A stretch of DNA of 64,000 nucleotides from Typhlomys cinereus (GCA_023101885.1 JALPQD010000247.1:124001-188000); one strand, 5' to 3'. Positions 12,056 to 24,318 are shown, numbered from the stretch's first letter. Notes: generated by a model not told the origin, from the sequence alone. Numbers and translations: made by a program.

Positions 12056-15000
12056 CTAGGAGACAACTATTAGGGAGTACATACGGCGCTTAATTTTCTG
12101 GGTCTGGGACACATCACTTAATATAATTGTTTCTAATAACATCCATTTCCCAACAAATTCCATTAATTCATCATTTTTGATGCCATTGTATAAATGTACC
12201 ACATTTCCTTATCTACTCATCAACTGTTGGACATTTGGGTTGATACCATGACTTTGCTATTGTAAACAGCGCTGCTATGAACATGGTTGTGCTTGTGCTA
12301 TCAAGGTATATTTTTGCTGTATGGAGGGTTATTCCCAAAAGTGGAATAGCAGGGTCATATGGCATTTCAATTTTTAATTTCTTTAAGACTCTCCAGAAGA
12401 CTCGCCAGAGTGGCTGTATGAGCATGCATTCCCACCAGCATTATAATAGAGTTCCCTTCTCTCCACATCCTCTCCAGCATTTGGTGTTGATTGTATTGTG
12501 GATTTTTGCCATCCTGACTGGGGTGAGATGATATCTCAGGGAAGTTTTGATTTGCATTTCACTCAGGGCTAAGGATGGGTAGCATTTTTTAAAATATTTA
12601 TTAGACATTTTACTTTCATCCCTGGTAAAGTTTCTTTTAAGTTCCAGGGCCCATTTTTAATTGGGCCATTAGTTTCCTTGGTGTTTAGTTCTCTAAGTTC
12701 TTTGTGCACCCTGGATAGTAGAGATCTATCAGATATGTGGTTAGTGAAGATTTTCTCCCATTCTGTGGGTGGCCTTTGTGCTCATGTTACAATCTCTTTA
12801 TCTGAACAGAAGTTCTTTAATTTCACAAGATCCCAACTGTTGAGAGTTGGTTGCAATGACTGTGCTATTGGATGTCTGTTTAGGAACTGTTGGCCTAGCC
12901 CAATCACCTTGAGGGTGTTCTCTACCCTTTCAAATATGGTTTCTATAGACTATGGCCTTATATCGAGGTCCTTGATCCATTTGGAATTAATTCTTGTACA
13001 TGGTGACAAGTAGGGTCCCGTTTTAATCTTCTGCATGTGGATATCCAGTTTTGCCAGCACCATTTGTTGAAGATACTGTTGTTTTTCCATTGGACTTTTG
13101 GGGCCCCTTTGTCAACGTGCAAATGGCTGTAGTTGTGTGGGCTTATATCTGGGTCTTCAAGCCTTATCCATTGATCTGTGTGTCTATTTCGGAGCCAGTA
13201 CCAGGCTGTTTTTATAACTATGGATTTGTAGTATAGAGTAAGGTTTGGTATGGTGATACCTCCAGCAGTATTTTTATTATTCAGGATTGTCTTTGCTATC
13301 CTGGGTCTTTTGTGCCTCCATATGAATTTTGAGATTGTTTGGTCAACCTCTTTAAAGAATTGGTTTGGGTTTTAAATTGGTATAGAATTGAATTTGTATA
13401 TTGACTTTGGTAGGATGGTCATTTTTATGATGTGCATTCTGCCAATCCAGGATCATGGAAGGTCTTTCCACCTTCTGGTGTCTTCTGCAATTTCTTTCTT
13501 TAGGGTTTTAGAGTTTTCATCATAAAGGTATCTTACTTCCTTGGTTAGGTTTATACCAAGGTATTTCACTTTTTTAGGGGCAATAGTAAATGTGATGGAT
13601 TCTTTCAGGGCTTTTTCACTTTTTTCATTCTGGGCATATAGGAAGGCCACTGATTTTTGTACATTTATTTTGTATCCTGCCACCCTGTTGAACTTCTGTA
13701 TTAGTTCCAGGAGCTTCGTGGTGGAGTGTTTCTGATCACTCAGGTATAATATCATGTCATCTGCAAATAGAGATAACTTCACTTCTTCCTTGCCGATTTG
13801 AATCCCTTTTATGTTCCTTTCTTGTCTTATAGCTTAAGCTATAAGTACAGTATTGAAAAGAAGTGGTGACAATGGACAGCCTTGTCTAGTTCCTGATCGA
13901 AGTGGGAATACTTCAAGATTTTCCCCATTGAGTAGAATCCTTGCTGTTGGCTTGCTGTATACAACTTTTATTATATTGATAAAGGTTCCCTCCATTCCAA
14001 CCTTCTCTAGGGTTTTGATCATAAAAGGCTGTTGGATCTTGTCCAAAGCTTTTTCTGCATCTATCGAGAGTATCCTCTGGTCTTGAACTATGGACTGATT
14101 TATATGGTGAATTACATGTATTGATTTTCATATGTTGAACCAACCTTGTGTGCCTGGAGTAAAACCTACTTGATCCCCGTGGATGATCTTTTTTATATGT
14201 TTTTGAATACGATTTGCTAAGACTTTGTTGAGAATCTTTGCATCTATGTTCAGCAGAGAGATGGCATGTAGTTTTCTTTTTTAAGCGTATCTTTATTAGG
14301 TTTTGGGATTAAAACGATATTAGCTTCATAGAAGGAATCTGGTAGTGTTCCTTCCTTTTCTATTTGATGGAACAGTTTAAGGAGTATTGGTGTTATTAGC
14401 TCCTTGAATGTCCGGTAGAACTTTTTGCTGAATCCATCTGGTCCAGGACATTTTTTTGGTGGGAAGATTTGGGAATACTTCCTTAATTTCCTCATATGTT
14501 ATAGGACTATTTAAATAATTCACCACTTCCTGATTCAATTTATGTAAGTTGTGTTTATTTAGGAATTCATTCATCTCTTTTGTCTTGTCATATTTCACAG
14601 TGTATAAGTTTTTGAAGTATGACGTTATAATTCTCTAGATTTCTTGGGTATCAGTAGTGATAACTCCATGTTCATTTCTAATTTTGTTAATTTGGGTTTT
14701 CTCTCCCTTGCTTTTGGTTAATTTGGCTAGAGGTGTAGTAATCTTATTGATTTTTTTCAAAGAACCATCTTTTTGACTGGTTGATTTTCTCTATCTTTTC
14801 CTAATCTCAATGTCGGTTATTTCTCCCCTTATTTTGCTAATCTCCTCTCTTCTACTGCTTTTGGGATTGCATTGCTATAGTTTTTCTAAAGCTTTAAGCT
14901 GCATTGTTAAGTTATTTATTTCTGACGTTTCCATTTTTTTTTTTGATGTAGGCATTAAGAGCTATGAACTTACCTCTTAGGACAGCTTTCATTGTGTCTC

Positions 15001-15859
15001 AGAGATTTTGGTAAGTTGTATTTTCATTATCGTTCACTTTCAGGAAATTTTGAATTTCCATTTTAATTTCTTCCTGAATCCAGTTCTCATTCAGCATCAT
15101 AGTGTTGTTTCCAGGAGTTAGTTTATTTTCTGTTGTTTGTTGTGTTGTGGATGTCAAGCTTTATGCCTTGGTGGTCTGATAGGGCCTAGACTATAATTTC
15201 AACTGTCTTGTATGTGGAGATTCGTTTTGTGGCCCAATATGTGATCTATTTTGGAAAAAGTTCTGTGTGCTGCTGAGAAAAATGTGTATTCTTTGGTGGG
15301 TGGATGAAAAGTTCGATAGAAGTCTGTAAGGTCCATTTCTTTAAGGGTTTGATTAAGTTCCAAAGTGTCTCTGTTAAGCTTTTCATCTGTTGGTCTATTC
15401 CACGTTGACAGGGCAGTGTTGAAATCCCCAAGAATTATCGTTTGGGGGTTCATTTCTCAATTTATACGCTGTAGGGTTTTCTTAATGAATGTGGAGGGGC
15501 CCGTATTGGGTGCATATATGTTCAATATTGTGAAGTCTTCCTGTTGAATTGTATTTGTGACTAAAATGTAGTATCCATCTGTGTCTCTTATGATTTTTTT
15601 TTTGGTTTGAAGTCCACTTTGTCCGAAAGCATAATGGCTACCTCTGCCTGTTTCCTGGTTCCATTAGCTTGGAAAATTTTGGACCAGCTTTTCATTTTTA
15701 GGATGTGCCTATGTTTTGTGGTGCGATGAGTTTCCTGAAGGCAGCAGATTGATGGGTTGTGGTTTTTAATCCAATTTCTAATCTGTGTCTCTTGATCAGT
15801 GAGTTAATACCATTGACATTTAATGTTATAATGGAGAAATTATTTTTAATTCTGGACTT
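12056..15859 (-). pseudogene. L1-B ORF2 remnant (endonuclease + reverse transcriptase)
   Basis: The full ORF2 length is present on the minus strand but split into short frames. These include 12213-12425 (C-terminal TMFIAALFTIAKSW motif), 13453-13782 (RT active site FADDMILYL), 13834-14046 ([15 protein letters not shown]), 14250-14598 (RT fingers) and 15199-15453 (endonuclease, ILGDFNTAL and KIDHILGHK). The expected start at 15857-15859 reads AAG rather than ATG. Stops and frameshifts between these blocks rule out function. The intergenic stretch toward ORF1 is conserved with the other copies. Confidence 0.88.
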
Positions 15860-15919
15860 TTTTTATATTTAATGGATTTTGTAAGCGTATTGTTTGACAT
15901 TTCTGTTTTGGTGGTATTA

Positions 15920-16953
15920 TACTGCTGTCCTCCTGGATATGCTTGTTTTTTTCTTCATGTTTGAGTATCATTTCTAGCAATTTTTGGAGGCCTGGTTTGG
16001 TAAACATATAAGCCTTCAAGTTGTCTTTGTGCTTGAAAACTTTTCTTTCTCCCTCAATCATGACAGATAGTTTTGCTGTGTGTATCAGTCTGGGTTGGCA
16101 TTTTTGCTCATTTAATACTTGAAGTATGTCTCTCCAAGCTCTTCTTGCTTTTACTGTTTCCATTGAATAGTCATTTGTTATTCTAATAGGTTTACCTTTA
16201 AAAGTGACTTGCTTTTTTTCTCTTGAAGCTCTCAGCACCTTTTCTTTGTCTTGAATGTGGATTGTTTTGGCTATTATTTGCCGTGGCGATTTTCTAATTT
16301 GCTTATATCTGTTTGGAGTGTGAAATGCCTCTTGTATTTGGATGGGCCTCTCATTCTTAAGTTGTGGGAAGTTTTCATTGAAGATAATTTGAAAAATTTC
16401 CTCAGGTGTGGTATTTTGAGATTTTTGCTCTGGTATTCCATGAATGCGCATATTAGGCTTCTTCAGGGTGTCTCATATCTCTTGAATGTTACTCTCAAGT
16501 ATCTTTTTGGCTTTAACAATCTCTTCCATTGAGCTGTTTAATTCTCCCACTCTGTCTTCAAGATCCGAAGTTCTATTTTCTGCTTTGTAGTTCTGCTGAT
16601 AAGACTCTCTGTTGAGTTTTTTGTTGAAGATAACTTGTCTTTTAGTTCAATTTTAAGCTCTGTCTGAGACTGTTTTAACTGCTCTATGCCTATTTTTGTT
16701 TCTTGAACTCTTTTTCTCAACTCCTCCAAGTTCCTGTTTTGTTCCTGTTCAAAGTGGTTGATGTGGTTGTTTAACTCCTCTCGATTTCTTCTTTCATAGT
16801 ATTAATCATGGTAATGATCATACTATGAAAGTTGTTATCCTGGGTCTGGCTTTCTTGTCTATATTCTGTGAATTTGTACTGGTTAATTCTTTCGGTGGGA
16901 GATTGGTCTTCCTGGGTTTTGTTTCTCATGGATCTGCAGTTTGAATTGATCAT
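15920..16953 (-). pseudogene. L1-B ORF1 remnant (RNA-binding chaperone)
   Basis: ORF1p forms coiled-coil trimers that coat L1 RNA. An ATG at 16951-16953 begins a frame with CRSMRNKTQEDQSPTERINQ, which soon breaks. Coiled-coil residues follow in 16538-16729. The RRM and C-terminal domain lie in a 201-codon frame (15846-16451: MRIHGIPEQKSQNTTPEEI, then RKSPRQIIAKTIHIQDKEKV). The normal stop is lost by a frame change, and the frame runs on into the inter-ORF spacer. At least two frame changes separate the domains. Confidence 0.88.
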
Positions 16954-17795
16954 TGTTTTGTTTCTTAGGACCTTTCAGTTACTGTGTGTTTTTGACTGAA
17001 CTGATTTAGTTCATGTTATTATACGTGAGCAGTTATTTCTAGTGCTTGCCTTGGATTGGGTATGTTTGTCTTTTGTTATTGTTATTTCCTACATGAGGTT
17101 ATTAGGCTGTTAGTACATCAGTTAAGTCAGGTTAAGTAGACAGGGGGTGAATATTAGTATGGTAGTGCACTTTTACGATTTAGTATCCTGGTGATATGTG
17201 AGAGTGAGTGGTGTACTCCCTGGAGTTGTATGTTTTTGGGGTGGCTGTATGGAAAAGTTGATCTACAGTGATTAATACTAGAAAGGAACAGTAAGGTAAA
17301 AAAAGGAGGTTTACTTATCTTTGGGCTGGATGTGAAGTATCTTTCCCATGTGATAGGATGATTTTAGAGGGCTTCAGTTGTATGGCCTTTGTCCCTTAGA
17401 GTTTTGCTTGAGTTTCCTTTGGACTCTATTTAATTCTGAGTAGCAGTGTGTCTTCCATGGACCATGTTCTTGGGTCCCTGGTGGGCCGGAGAGGCAGAGG
17501 GGCTGATGTTGATAGCAGATTCTTCACCTGGGACCTGGGACTTGGCTTTAGTGGCCCACCCAAGCTCCAGGGATGGAGGAATGTGAGCAAGTCCTGTCTG
17601 GTTGTGTGGACAGGCAGGCGGGAGGAAGCAAGGGGCTGGGGTCCGGGGCATGACCCAGGCAAAAATCGGAGGCACCCTGGGTGCCGCTGGGACCCGGGGC
17701 CACCTCGGGGGGGGGGGGCGCTGGGCGAACTCACCTGGGAATGGATGACTGTGAGCAGCAGCGGGAAGGAGAGGCAAGCAGGAGCAAGCAAGGGG
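16954..17795 (-). promoter_or_regulatory. L1-B 5' UTR with one promoter monomer
   Basis: This 840-bp region precedes ORF1 on the minus strand. Its outer end (17450-17795) is GC-rich and homologous to the L1-D 5' UTR (32857-33215, opposite strand) and to one monomer unit of L1-C. The frames of about 115-130 codons on both strands here lie in the CpG/GC-rich promoter and are not genes. Its former role was RNA polymerase II promotion of L1; present activity cannot be judged. Confidence 0.75.
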
Positions 17796-17808
17796 TAGAA
17801 AATCTCAT

Positions 17809-20215
17809 CTGGCATCTACTGTAATGTAGAATTTATTTCCAAATCTAAGGACCAATTGCTTATTTGGAGGAAGAAAGAGAAATGATTTTGTGGATGAAAA
17901 ATAAGTATTTCATGTAACTTTTATGTATTTATGTCTCCCTTCAAAATGGTAGACATTTTGCTCAGTGTTCTAATATGCACGTGCTTTCTTTTCTTTATAC
18001 AGAGTCTGAATGCTTGAAATCAGGCCTACCTGCTAATAAAGCAGAAAGTACAACAAAATATATCCCACTTTTGCAAATTCCATTTTGTGTTTTAACCATG
18101 TAAGTTCATTGAAGCTCTCTTCCAATAAAATTTTGATTAACCATTAGTCAAGTAAACATTTTTACTTTAGTTATAACTTTTAGAAACTTCTAGAAACAAG
18201 TTGTGCACATCCATTGTATATAGTATGGTGTAAAATAACATTTAAATATAAGAATGCATTATACATTGAAAATAATACCAATATTTTAAAATAACATCCA
18301 TATCATTAACATTTTTATGCTTTTAGCGATATTATTGCAAAAGATTTCATAATTATCACCTTTTATGGAGCGAAGTATTTTTTCTATGAATACTTTTTGT
18401 TTTCAAACATGCAGACATTCATATGAATGACAAGAACGGTTCCATCTTCTATCATGTATCTATGCACACAAACTTCCAAAAACACTGTATAACATTGACT
18501 GCATAACATTTAGTCAATTGGAATGAATCAGGAAGAAAAATAGTTTCCAAAATATAATGAGATATGACATACAGATTATACTAGATCAGATATAAATGTA
18601 TAGAAATCATTTAAAACATATGAAGAGGTATAAAACTTCTACTGTCCTTTGGAGTCACATTGACGCATAAAATCTGGTTCCAGATATTAACTTGGATTGA
18701 AAAAAATTTTCCCATTTCAAATTGGGACACATTATCCTTGAACCTGATTTTTAGGCCAAGTAGTTACCCTTGTGTTTCTTTTTTATATCTTATTACCCTG
18801 AAGTTATTTATAAAGTGAATAAGATGCTAAAATGGTTCTGGCATATCAGAGCAGCATTAGTTGCACAAATTTGGTTTCAGATAAAATGGCAAAATATTTG
18901 ACATCTTTCATGGGGAAAACACAATTTTTGATACCAATATTGCTTTCTATAAGTGTAAGTCTATTCTTCTTTCCTTATTTTTACCAATTTCTTTATCTCT
19001 CTGTTTCTTTCTGAAGATTTTATCAATGTTCTATTTAATAATACAGAGAAAAATCACTTAGAATTCTGTCTTTTGTATCAGTTTTTTTGGATGAAAAACT
19101 GTAATCCTCCAAAGAAGAGGCAAGGAAGAAAGATAATATATGTAGTACATGTGATTCTTTTTTTCACATATTATATATTATTCTTAGGGACACTTATATT
19201 TCTCAACAAGGTAGGAAGCTAAGTGTCAGCATTGTGATAGTTAATTTTGTTGCTGTCATTAAATCTCCTCCACACCAGTTCCTTTAAAAGGGATCTGTCA
19301 CTCTCTCACCATCTCATATTTATAATAAGACGTCTAATACTGAAAATTGAAGGACCTCAGAGCAACGACTTAAAGTTTTTATCCATTTCCACATATTCTT
19401 CACAAGATAATCCTGAGATATAGAGGTATAAGCAAGTTTTGGTATTATAATTCCTCCAATTTACATTCACGTTAGAGAGTGGAAATTGTGTATGTGTGCA
19501 TTTGTGTTTGCATGTATGAATGTGTGTGTGTTCATATGTCGATTATGTTGTCAATGGTTGAAGGACAGAAAGTGCAGAATCAACAGAATTTCATATACAA
19601 TGTATGAGAGCCTTCACAAGACTTATAGTTTATTTATAATAGCTGCATCTCTGGAAATTGAGTCTAATATAAAAGGTAGCCAGTCACACTATTGCATTTT
19701 TCTAGCATATTTATAGATTACTTTTAGACGGAGATGGGGTAACCAATTTATTGGTTGTTTACAGAACAACTTCTGTACAGTCAGCAAATGAAAATGATAA
19801 TATTGGGTTAATATAAAAATGTCCTTTAAGAAAGAAACATGCTTCTCTTTTCTCTCACGAACTCAGAGCAGAGCAGAGCAGACTATTTCTCATGAAAGTA
19901 ACACAAATAATCATTTTGATATTTCAGAAAACATGGCCACAGAGATTTAAATAAGTAATGGCAATTTAGTCTAACATTTCATTTTAATTTGTATTCAATC
20001 ACTTAGAAAACATTTTACTTATTAATTCATTTTTATGAATGATACTGTGTGTGCTTTATCCATAAGGATAATGCAGGCCATGCATGGTTGATTACAAATA
20101 GCTTAGACTCTAGTGAGAAAGTCAAGAAAGGGATTTAAATCTCCAATAGACAATAGAAGACAATATCTTCAGAGAAGTAGCAAATATGTTTTCTGAAAAA
20201 TCTAAAATTTTCAGT
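17809..20215. other. AT-rich unique sequence
   Basis: No gene or RNA gene can be supported. Near 19230 a short tgtgatagttaattttg resembles the start of ERVL/MaLR-type LTRs, but the following sequence does not continue the match. A small cagag iteration occurs at 19867-19881. The rest is undifferentiated intergenic DNA. Confidence 0.5.
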
Positions 20216-20630
20216 TAGTGGTTTTCTTATCTTAATATTTCATTGCTGTGATAAGTACATGATATGAACAATTTAGGAGAACAAAGGAATATTTGTTCAT
20301 GCTTACAATCATAGGATTCATTTGACAGAACTACTACTATGTGTGGGAACTTGCCACATGCCATATCCACACAGCAAAAAAAGAGGGGCATGGACCAGTG
20401 CTACCTTATAATTTGCTCTAAGCCAAAACTAATTTGTTTCTCTTCCTTATAATCCACTAGCCCAAAGAGTAGTCTCAATCAATATGGTCTGGATATTTTC
20501 ATATCACTGATGTAATTAAAACAATCTCAAACAGGCTTGCTTTAACTAGGCAACTTCTCATAAGTGTGCCTAAAATTTCAGATGTCAAATTTTAAGTTGA
20601 CAACTAAAACTGACACACTAAGTTGTGAGG
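20216..20630 (-). mobile_element. Old LTR-like rodent repeat, probably ERVL/MaLR type
   Basis: The plus strand begins with catttcattgctgtgataag and ends with agttgacaactaaaactgac. Both resemble the reverse complement of rodent ERVL/MaLR LTR termini, which start tgtgatggttaa..gtcaacttgaca, and of the ERV-L LTR start at 24727 here. Strong divergence and no visible target duplication keep this tentative. A shorter piece with a similar opening (ttatattgctgtgagcaaa) occurs near 51200. Confidence 0.4.
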
Positions 20631-21956
20631 GGACTTTGTTAAGAGGTAGCCACAAAAATTACAGTTTGTCAGTCAAATTTATGTATGGAAATCTGGAATA
20701 CCATATTTTCAGTTGGTAGTGCCTATGAGGGGCGGTTATTTATCTGAATCAGTTGAAGGTTGCCTAAACTGCATGAAATTTTATAAATCTTAAAGGCCAA
20801 CCTTATTAAAGTTTGAAATCTTATAAGTAATTTAATTCAGAGTATAAAGACAGACTCCAAATCATTCCCTTCCCTAGATTAACTTTTCAGACATAAATGC
20901 CTTCATAAAGTCACACTTCGGGTCATTATTTTCCAGACGTAAAGTGCCTAGGATACATAATGTGATCATTACCATCCTTTACACTTTTCTTCTCTAAAAT
21001 GTCCCTTCTGCTTTCTGCATTTCAACCAGTCCTGTCTTCTTCTTGGAGCTGTATATCCCCCTTTATATTGCTCTCATCAATGTCTTTACATAGTCTTTCT
21101 TTCTTTGAATGTTAACTCCACTAAACTTTACTACTTCAAATTACTCTGACACAACAAAATACCACTTTTCTCTTTTTTCCAACTAGTATAACTGGGAACT
21201 CACCCTTCTGTCTTCTCTTATTAAATTCTCTCTTAAATACTTATCTTATTAGGTAATAATTAAAGTATCTAGTAAATATTGACCAATTTTTATTACTTAA
21301 TCAGGTTGTTTAGCAAGTTTTCAATAAATAGTTTTAAATATACATGCGTGCATAAACATATTGATCAATGGATTTGCAATAATTACCAATCAAGAACTAA
21401 CATCATCTTGTTTTAAGTTCGTATTTCTTTTTGATCTCCAAATTAAAGCATCTGTGCATATGTATGTTGGTTTCTCAATTAATATGCTTCAGCACATTCT
21501 AATATGCTTCATTGACTACTTCTGGCTATTGTTCTGAAAAAAACAAATACCATATGATATTTAGATAATGTCTCAAAATTTTCTGACTAATAGGCCTGTA
21601 TCATATATACATATACACATACATATAAACACACATATACATATATATACACTACATACTTATATGTAGATTTATGTACACACACACATATATATAGGTA
21701 TATATATGAATAAGTGTACTCATATATATGTATATGCATATATGACTGTGAAAAGTATTGGAAAATAATAATTTCACAATCATATACCTTTCCAATCATT
21801 TGTGTGCATGTGGAGTTCCTCATTTGTCTAAATTATTCATTGCAATATCTCATTGAGCCTGATTTCATGACAACTATATATTTCCACAAACCCACAAAAG
21901 TGAAATAACATCAGCTATCAGAAAGGTGCAATAATATTTTCCTATGCTTTTTTTTC
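20631..21956. other. Unique sequence, including a TATACA-rich tract
   Basis: There is no gene. 21601-21745 is an alternating purine-pyrimidine, AT/CA-rich low-complexity tract (listed separately). The remainder is unassigned AT-rich DNA leading to the poly-T of L1-C. Confidence 0.55.
21601..21745. repeat. Imperfect (TA/CA)n low-complexity tract
   Basis: Repeated catata, tacaca and tatata units form about 145 bp of alternating pyrimidine-purine DNA. The opposite-strand 78-codon frame at 21587-21823, rich in Tyr/Val/Cys, is an artefact of this tract. Confidence 0.8.
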
Positions 21957-21964
21957 TTTTTTCT

Positions 21965-22327
21965 TTCTTTATTTTTTTATTATCTCCGCTCTTACAAACT
22001 TAATAGGCACACCGGTTCCCTCCCTTCCTCCTCCTCCCCCCACCCCTCTGCTCGCCCTCCCCTCACACCTCCTTCCCCACCCCCCAGTCCCTCCCATTCC
22101 CCAATTCCCGGAGAATCCTTTAATGTGCATGCCTGACTGTCCTCTGGGTCCTCCTCTCTGATGACATACAAGGACCCAGCGGCATTTCCCTGAACCCTTT
22201 CCTGTGTTCCCCTTAAGCATAGGAACACTATTTTGGCTGTCAATCCCTTGCCTCCAAGGATCTTGGTACTTTTAGCAAATGCTAGACTTTATGGGGACAA
22301 TAGTGTGTTGGACATTGTGCAGGGCAT
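21965..22327 (-). other. L1-C 3' UTR, part distal to ERV-L
   Basis: The terminal portion of the L1-C 3' UTR, including the sense polypurine tract (complement of 22018-22110). It stops at gcagggcat (22319-22327), where ERV-L sequence begins. The rest of this UTR lies at 25185-25750. Confidence 0.85.
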
Positions 22328-22533
22328 CATCCACAGACAATTACTCTCCTTTTGAGAAACAACTCTTGGCTTGTTATTGGGCCTTAGTGGAAACTGAACG
22401 TCTGACAATGGGTCACCAAGTTACCATGCGACCTGAGTTACCCATCATGAGTTGGGTGTTATCTGACCCAGCAAGCCATAAAGTTGGACGGGCACAGCAG
22501 CAATCTATTATCAAATGGAAGTGGTACATATGA
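22328..22533 (+). pseudogene. ERV-L pol: reverse transcriptase C-terminal/connection remnant
   Basis: The first retroviral coding segment, about 65 codons, is in the same frame as the downstream RNase H. It includes a YSPFEKQLLACYWALVETER stretch, typical of the RT-RNase H connection in which Glu-Lys and a Trp-Ala pair are conserved. The frame ends at an in-frame TGA (22531-22533), and pol-like sequence continues directly after it. The upstream RT catalytic core is absent. This is a degraded retroviral gene with no function expected. Confidence 0.8.
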
Positions 22534-23337
22534 GACAGGGCCCGAGCGGGTCCTGAAGGCACAAGTAAGCTACATGAAGAAGTTGACCAAATGCCTATGG
22601 TTCCCCAACCTGTTGCAATGCCTGTTACCAAGCATGCACCTATGGCCTCCTGGGGTGTGCCCTATGATCAGCTAACTGAAGAAGAGAAGACTAGGGCGTG
22701 GTTCACAGATGGTTCTGCTCGCTATTCCGGTGCCACCCAGAAGTGGACAGCTGCAGCACTGCAACCCCTTTCTGCAACAACCCTAAAGGACAGTGGAGAA
22801 GGGAAATCTTCACAGTGGGTAGAACTTCGGGCAGTGCACATGGTTGTACAATTTGCCTGGAAGGAAAAATGGTCAGATGTGCGACTGTATACTGATTCAT
22901 GGGCTGTAGCCAATGATTTGGCAGGATGGTCGGGGACTTGGAAGGAACATAATTGGAAAATTGGCGAGAAAATCATCTGGGGAAGAAGCATGTGGATAGA
23001 TCTCTCCCAATGGGCAAAGGACACAAAGATATTTGTGTCTCATGTAAATGCTCATCAAAAGAGGACATCTGCAGAAGAAACATTCAATAATCAGGTGGAT
23101 AAGATGACCCGTTCTGTGGATAGTCAGTGTCTTTCCCCAGCCATTCCTGTCATTGCCCAATGGGCCCATGAGCAAAGTGGACATGGTGGCAGAGATGGAG
23201 GTTATGCATGGGCTCAACAACATGGACTTCCACTCACCAAGGCTGACCTGGCTACAGCTGCTGCTAAGTGCCAAATCTCCCAGCAACAGAGACCAATGCT
23301 GAGTCCTCGATATGGAGCTATTCCTCAGGGTGACTAA
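22534..23337 (+). pseudogene. ERV-L pol: RNase H and integrase zinc region
   Basis: RNase H degrades RNA in RNA:DNA hybrids. Its four acidic positions are all visible in frame: Asp in FTDGSA (22708-22710), Glu in WVELRAV (22822-22824), Asp in YTDSW (22894-22896) and Asp in NNQVDKM (23098-23100), with a conserved His at 23053-23055. The integrase N-terminal HHCC domain follows. His codons are at 23167 and 23182 and one Cys is at 23269, but the second Cys of the CxxC pair is Ser (23278-23280). The segment ends at an in-frame TAA (23335-23337), while homology carries on past it. Confidence 0.85.
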
Positions 23338-23850
23338 CCAGCAACGTGGTGGCAGGTTGACTACAGTGGACCACTTCCAAGATAGAAAGGGCAGCGCTTT
23401 GTTCTTACCAGGATAGATACTTATTCTGGTTATGGATTTGCCTTTCCTGCACATCATGCTTCTTCCAAGACTACCATCCAGGGACTTACAGAATGCCTTA
23501 TCCACCGTCATGGAATTCCACACAGCATTGCTTCTGACCAGGGAACTCATTTCACAGCTAAAGAAGTACAGCAGTGGGCACATGACCATGGGATTCATTG
23601 GTCTTACCATGTTCCCCACCATCCTGAAGCAGCTGGCTTGATAGAACGGTGGAATGGCCTTTTAAAGGCACAATTACAGCGTCAATTAGGTGGTAATAGT
23701 CTGGAGGGATGGGGCAGAATTCTCCAGAAGGCAGTATATGCCTTAAATCAGCGTCCAATATATGGTACTGTCTCCTATAGCCAGGATTCACGGGTCCAGG
23801 AATCAAGGGGTGGAAACAGGAATAGCTCCTCTTACTATCACTCCTAGTGA
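23338..23850 (+). pseudogene. ERV-L pol: integrase catalytic core, broken
   Basis: The integrase core continues in the same frame after the TAA. A second in-frame stop, TAG, lies at 23383-23385. The D,D35E triad is complete: Asp at 23359-23361 (QVDYSGP), Asp at 23536-23538 (SDQGTHF) and Glu at 23644-23646 (LIERWN), with exactly 35 residues between the last two. After about 23770 the reading frame is disrupted: the C-terminal segment around ALNQRPIYGTVS is followed by a frame that ends at 23845-23847, and pol-like coding appears in another frame. Integrase joins viral DNA to host DNA; this copy is inactive. Confidence 0.87.
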
Positions 23851-24318
23851 CCTATTAGGAAAATTCTTGCTTCCTATTCCCACAATCTGTATTCTACTGG
23901 CTTAGAAGTTTTGAGCCCAGAGCAGGGAATGCTTCTGCCAGGAGACACAGCAATTATTCCTTTGAACTGGAAGCTAAGGCTTCCTCCTGGTTATTTTGGA
24001 CTTCTGATGCCCTTGAGCCAACAGGCTAAGAAAGGAATAACAGTGTTAGGAGGGGTGATTGACCCGGACCACCAAGGAGAAATTGGACTGGTTCTCCACA
24101 ATAGTGGTAAGGAACAGTATGTCTGGAGTGCAGGAGATCCACTAGGGCGTCTCTTGGTATTACCAGGTCCTGTGATTAAGGTCAATGGGAATTTACAGCA
24201 ACCCAACACAGGAAAGACAGTAAATGGTCCAGATCCTTCAGGAATGAAGGTATGGATAACCCCTCCAGTTAAAGAGCCAAGACCTGCAGAAGTATTTGCT
24301 GAAGGGGAGGAAATATAG
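23851..24318 (+). pseudogene. ERV-L dUTPase domain
   Basis: dUTPase hydrolyses dUTP and limits uracil in viral DNA; in ERV-L it sits at the C-terminus of pol. The 135-codon frame from 23911 contains RLPPGYFGLLMPLSQQAKKG and GGVIDPDHQGEIGLVLHNSG, the latter matching the dUTPase Tyr/Asp motif region. A GDPLGRLLVLP block corresponds to the later Gly-Asp/Gln-rich motif. The frame is open back to 23851 and ends with TAG at 24316-24318. Motif 1 and the P-loop-like C-terminal motif are poorly preserved. Without an intact upstream pol it is a relic. Confidence 0.82.

Larger units (their letters stand above)
10997..17795 (-). mobile_element. L1-B: near full-length LINE-1, decayed
   Basis: A 6.8-kb minus-strand L1 runs from poly-T (about 11001-11013) and 3' UTR at the left to a GC-rich 5' UTR at the right. 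It is bounded by direct repeats tagaaaatctcat (10984-10996 and 17796-17808). The order on the minus strand is 5' UTR (17795-16954), ORF1 (16953 to about 15920), ORF2 (15859-12056) and 3' UTR (12055-11013). All modules are present, so the original insertion was complete, but ORF1 and ORF2 have several frameshifts and stops. It is more diverged than L1-A and L1-F, hence older. Confidence 0.92.

Noticed and set aside
17426..17815. Frames of 115-129 codons on both strands, Pro/Arg-rich
   Set aside because: They lie in the GC-rich L1-B 5' UTR, where stop codons are rare. The same frames appear in the L1-C and L1-D 5' UTRs.
19230..19480. LTR starting with tgtgatagttaattttg
   Set aside because: Only the first 17 bases resemble ERVL/MaLR LTR starts. 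No LTR end, poly-A signal or target duplication follows.
22591..23622. Minus-strand frames of 100 and 241 codons opposite ERV-L pol
   Set aside because: They overlap the clear RNase H/integrase frame on the plus strand with its catalytic residues and show no domain of their own.
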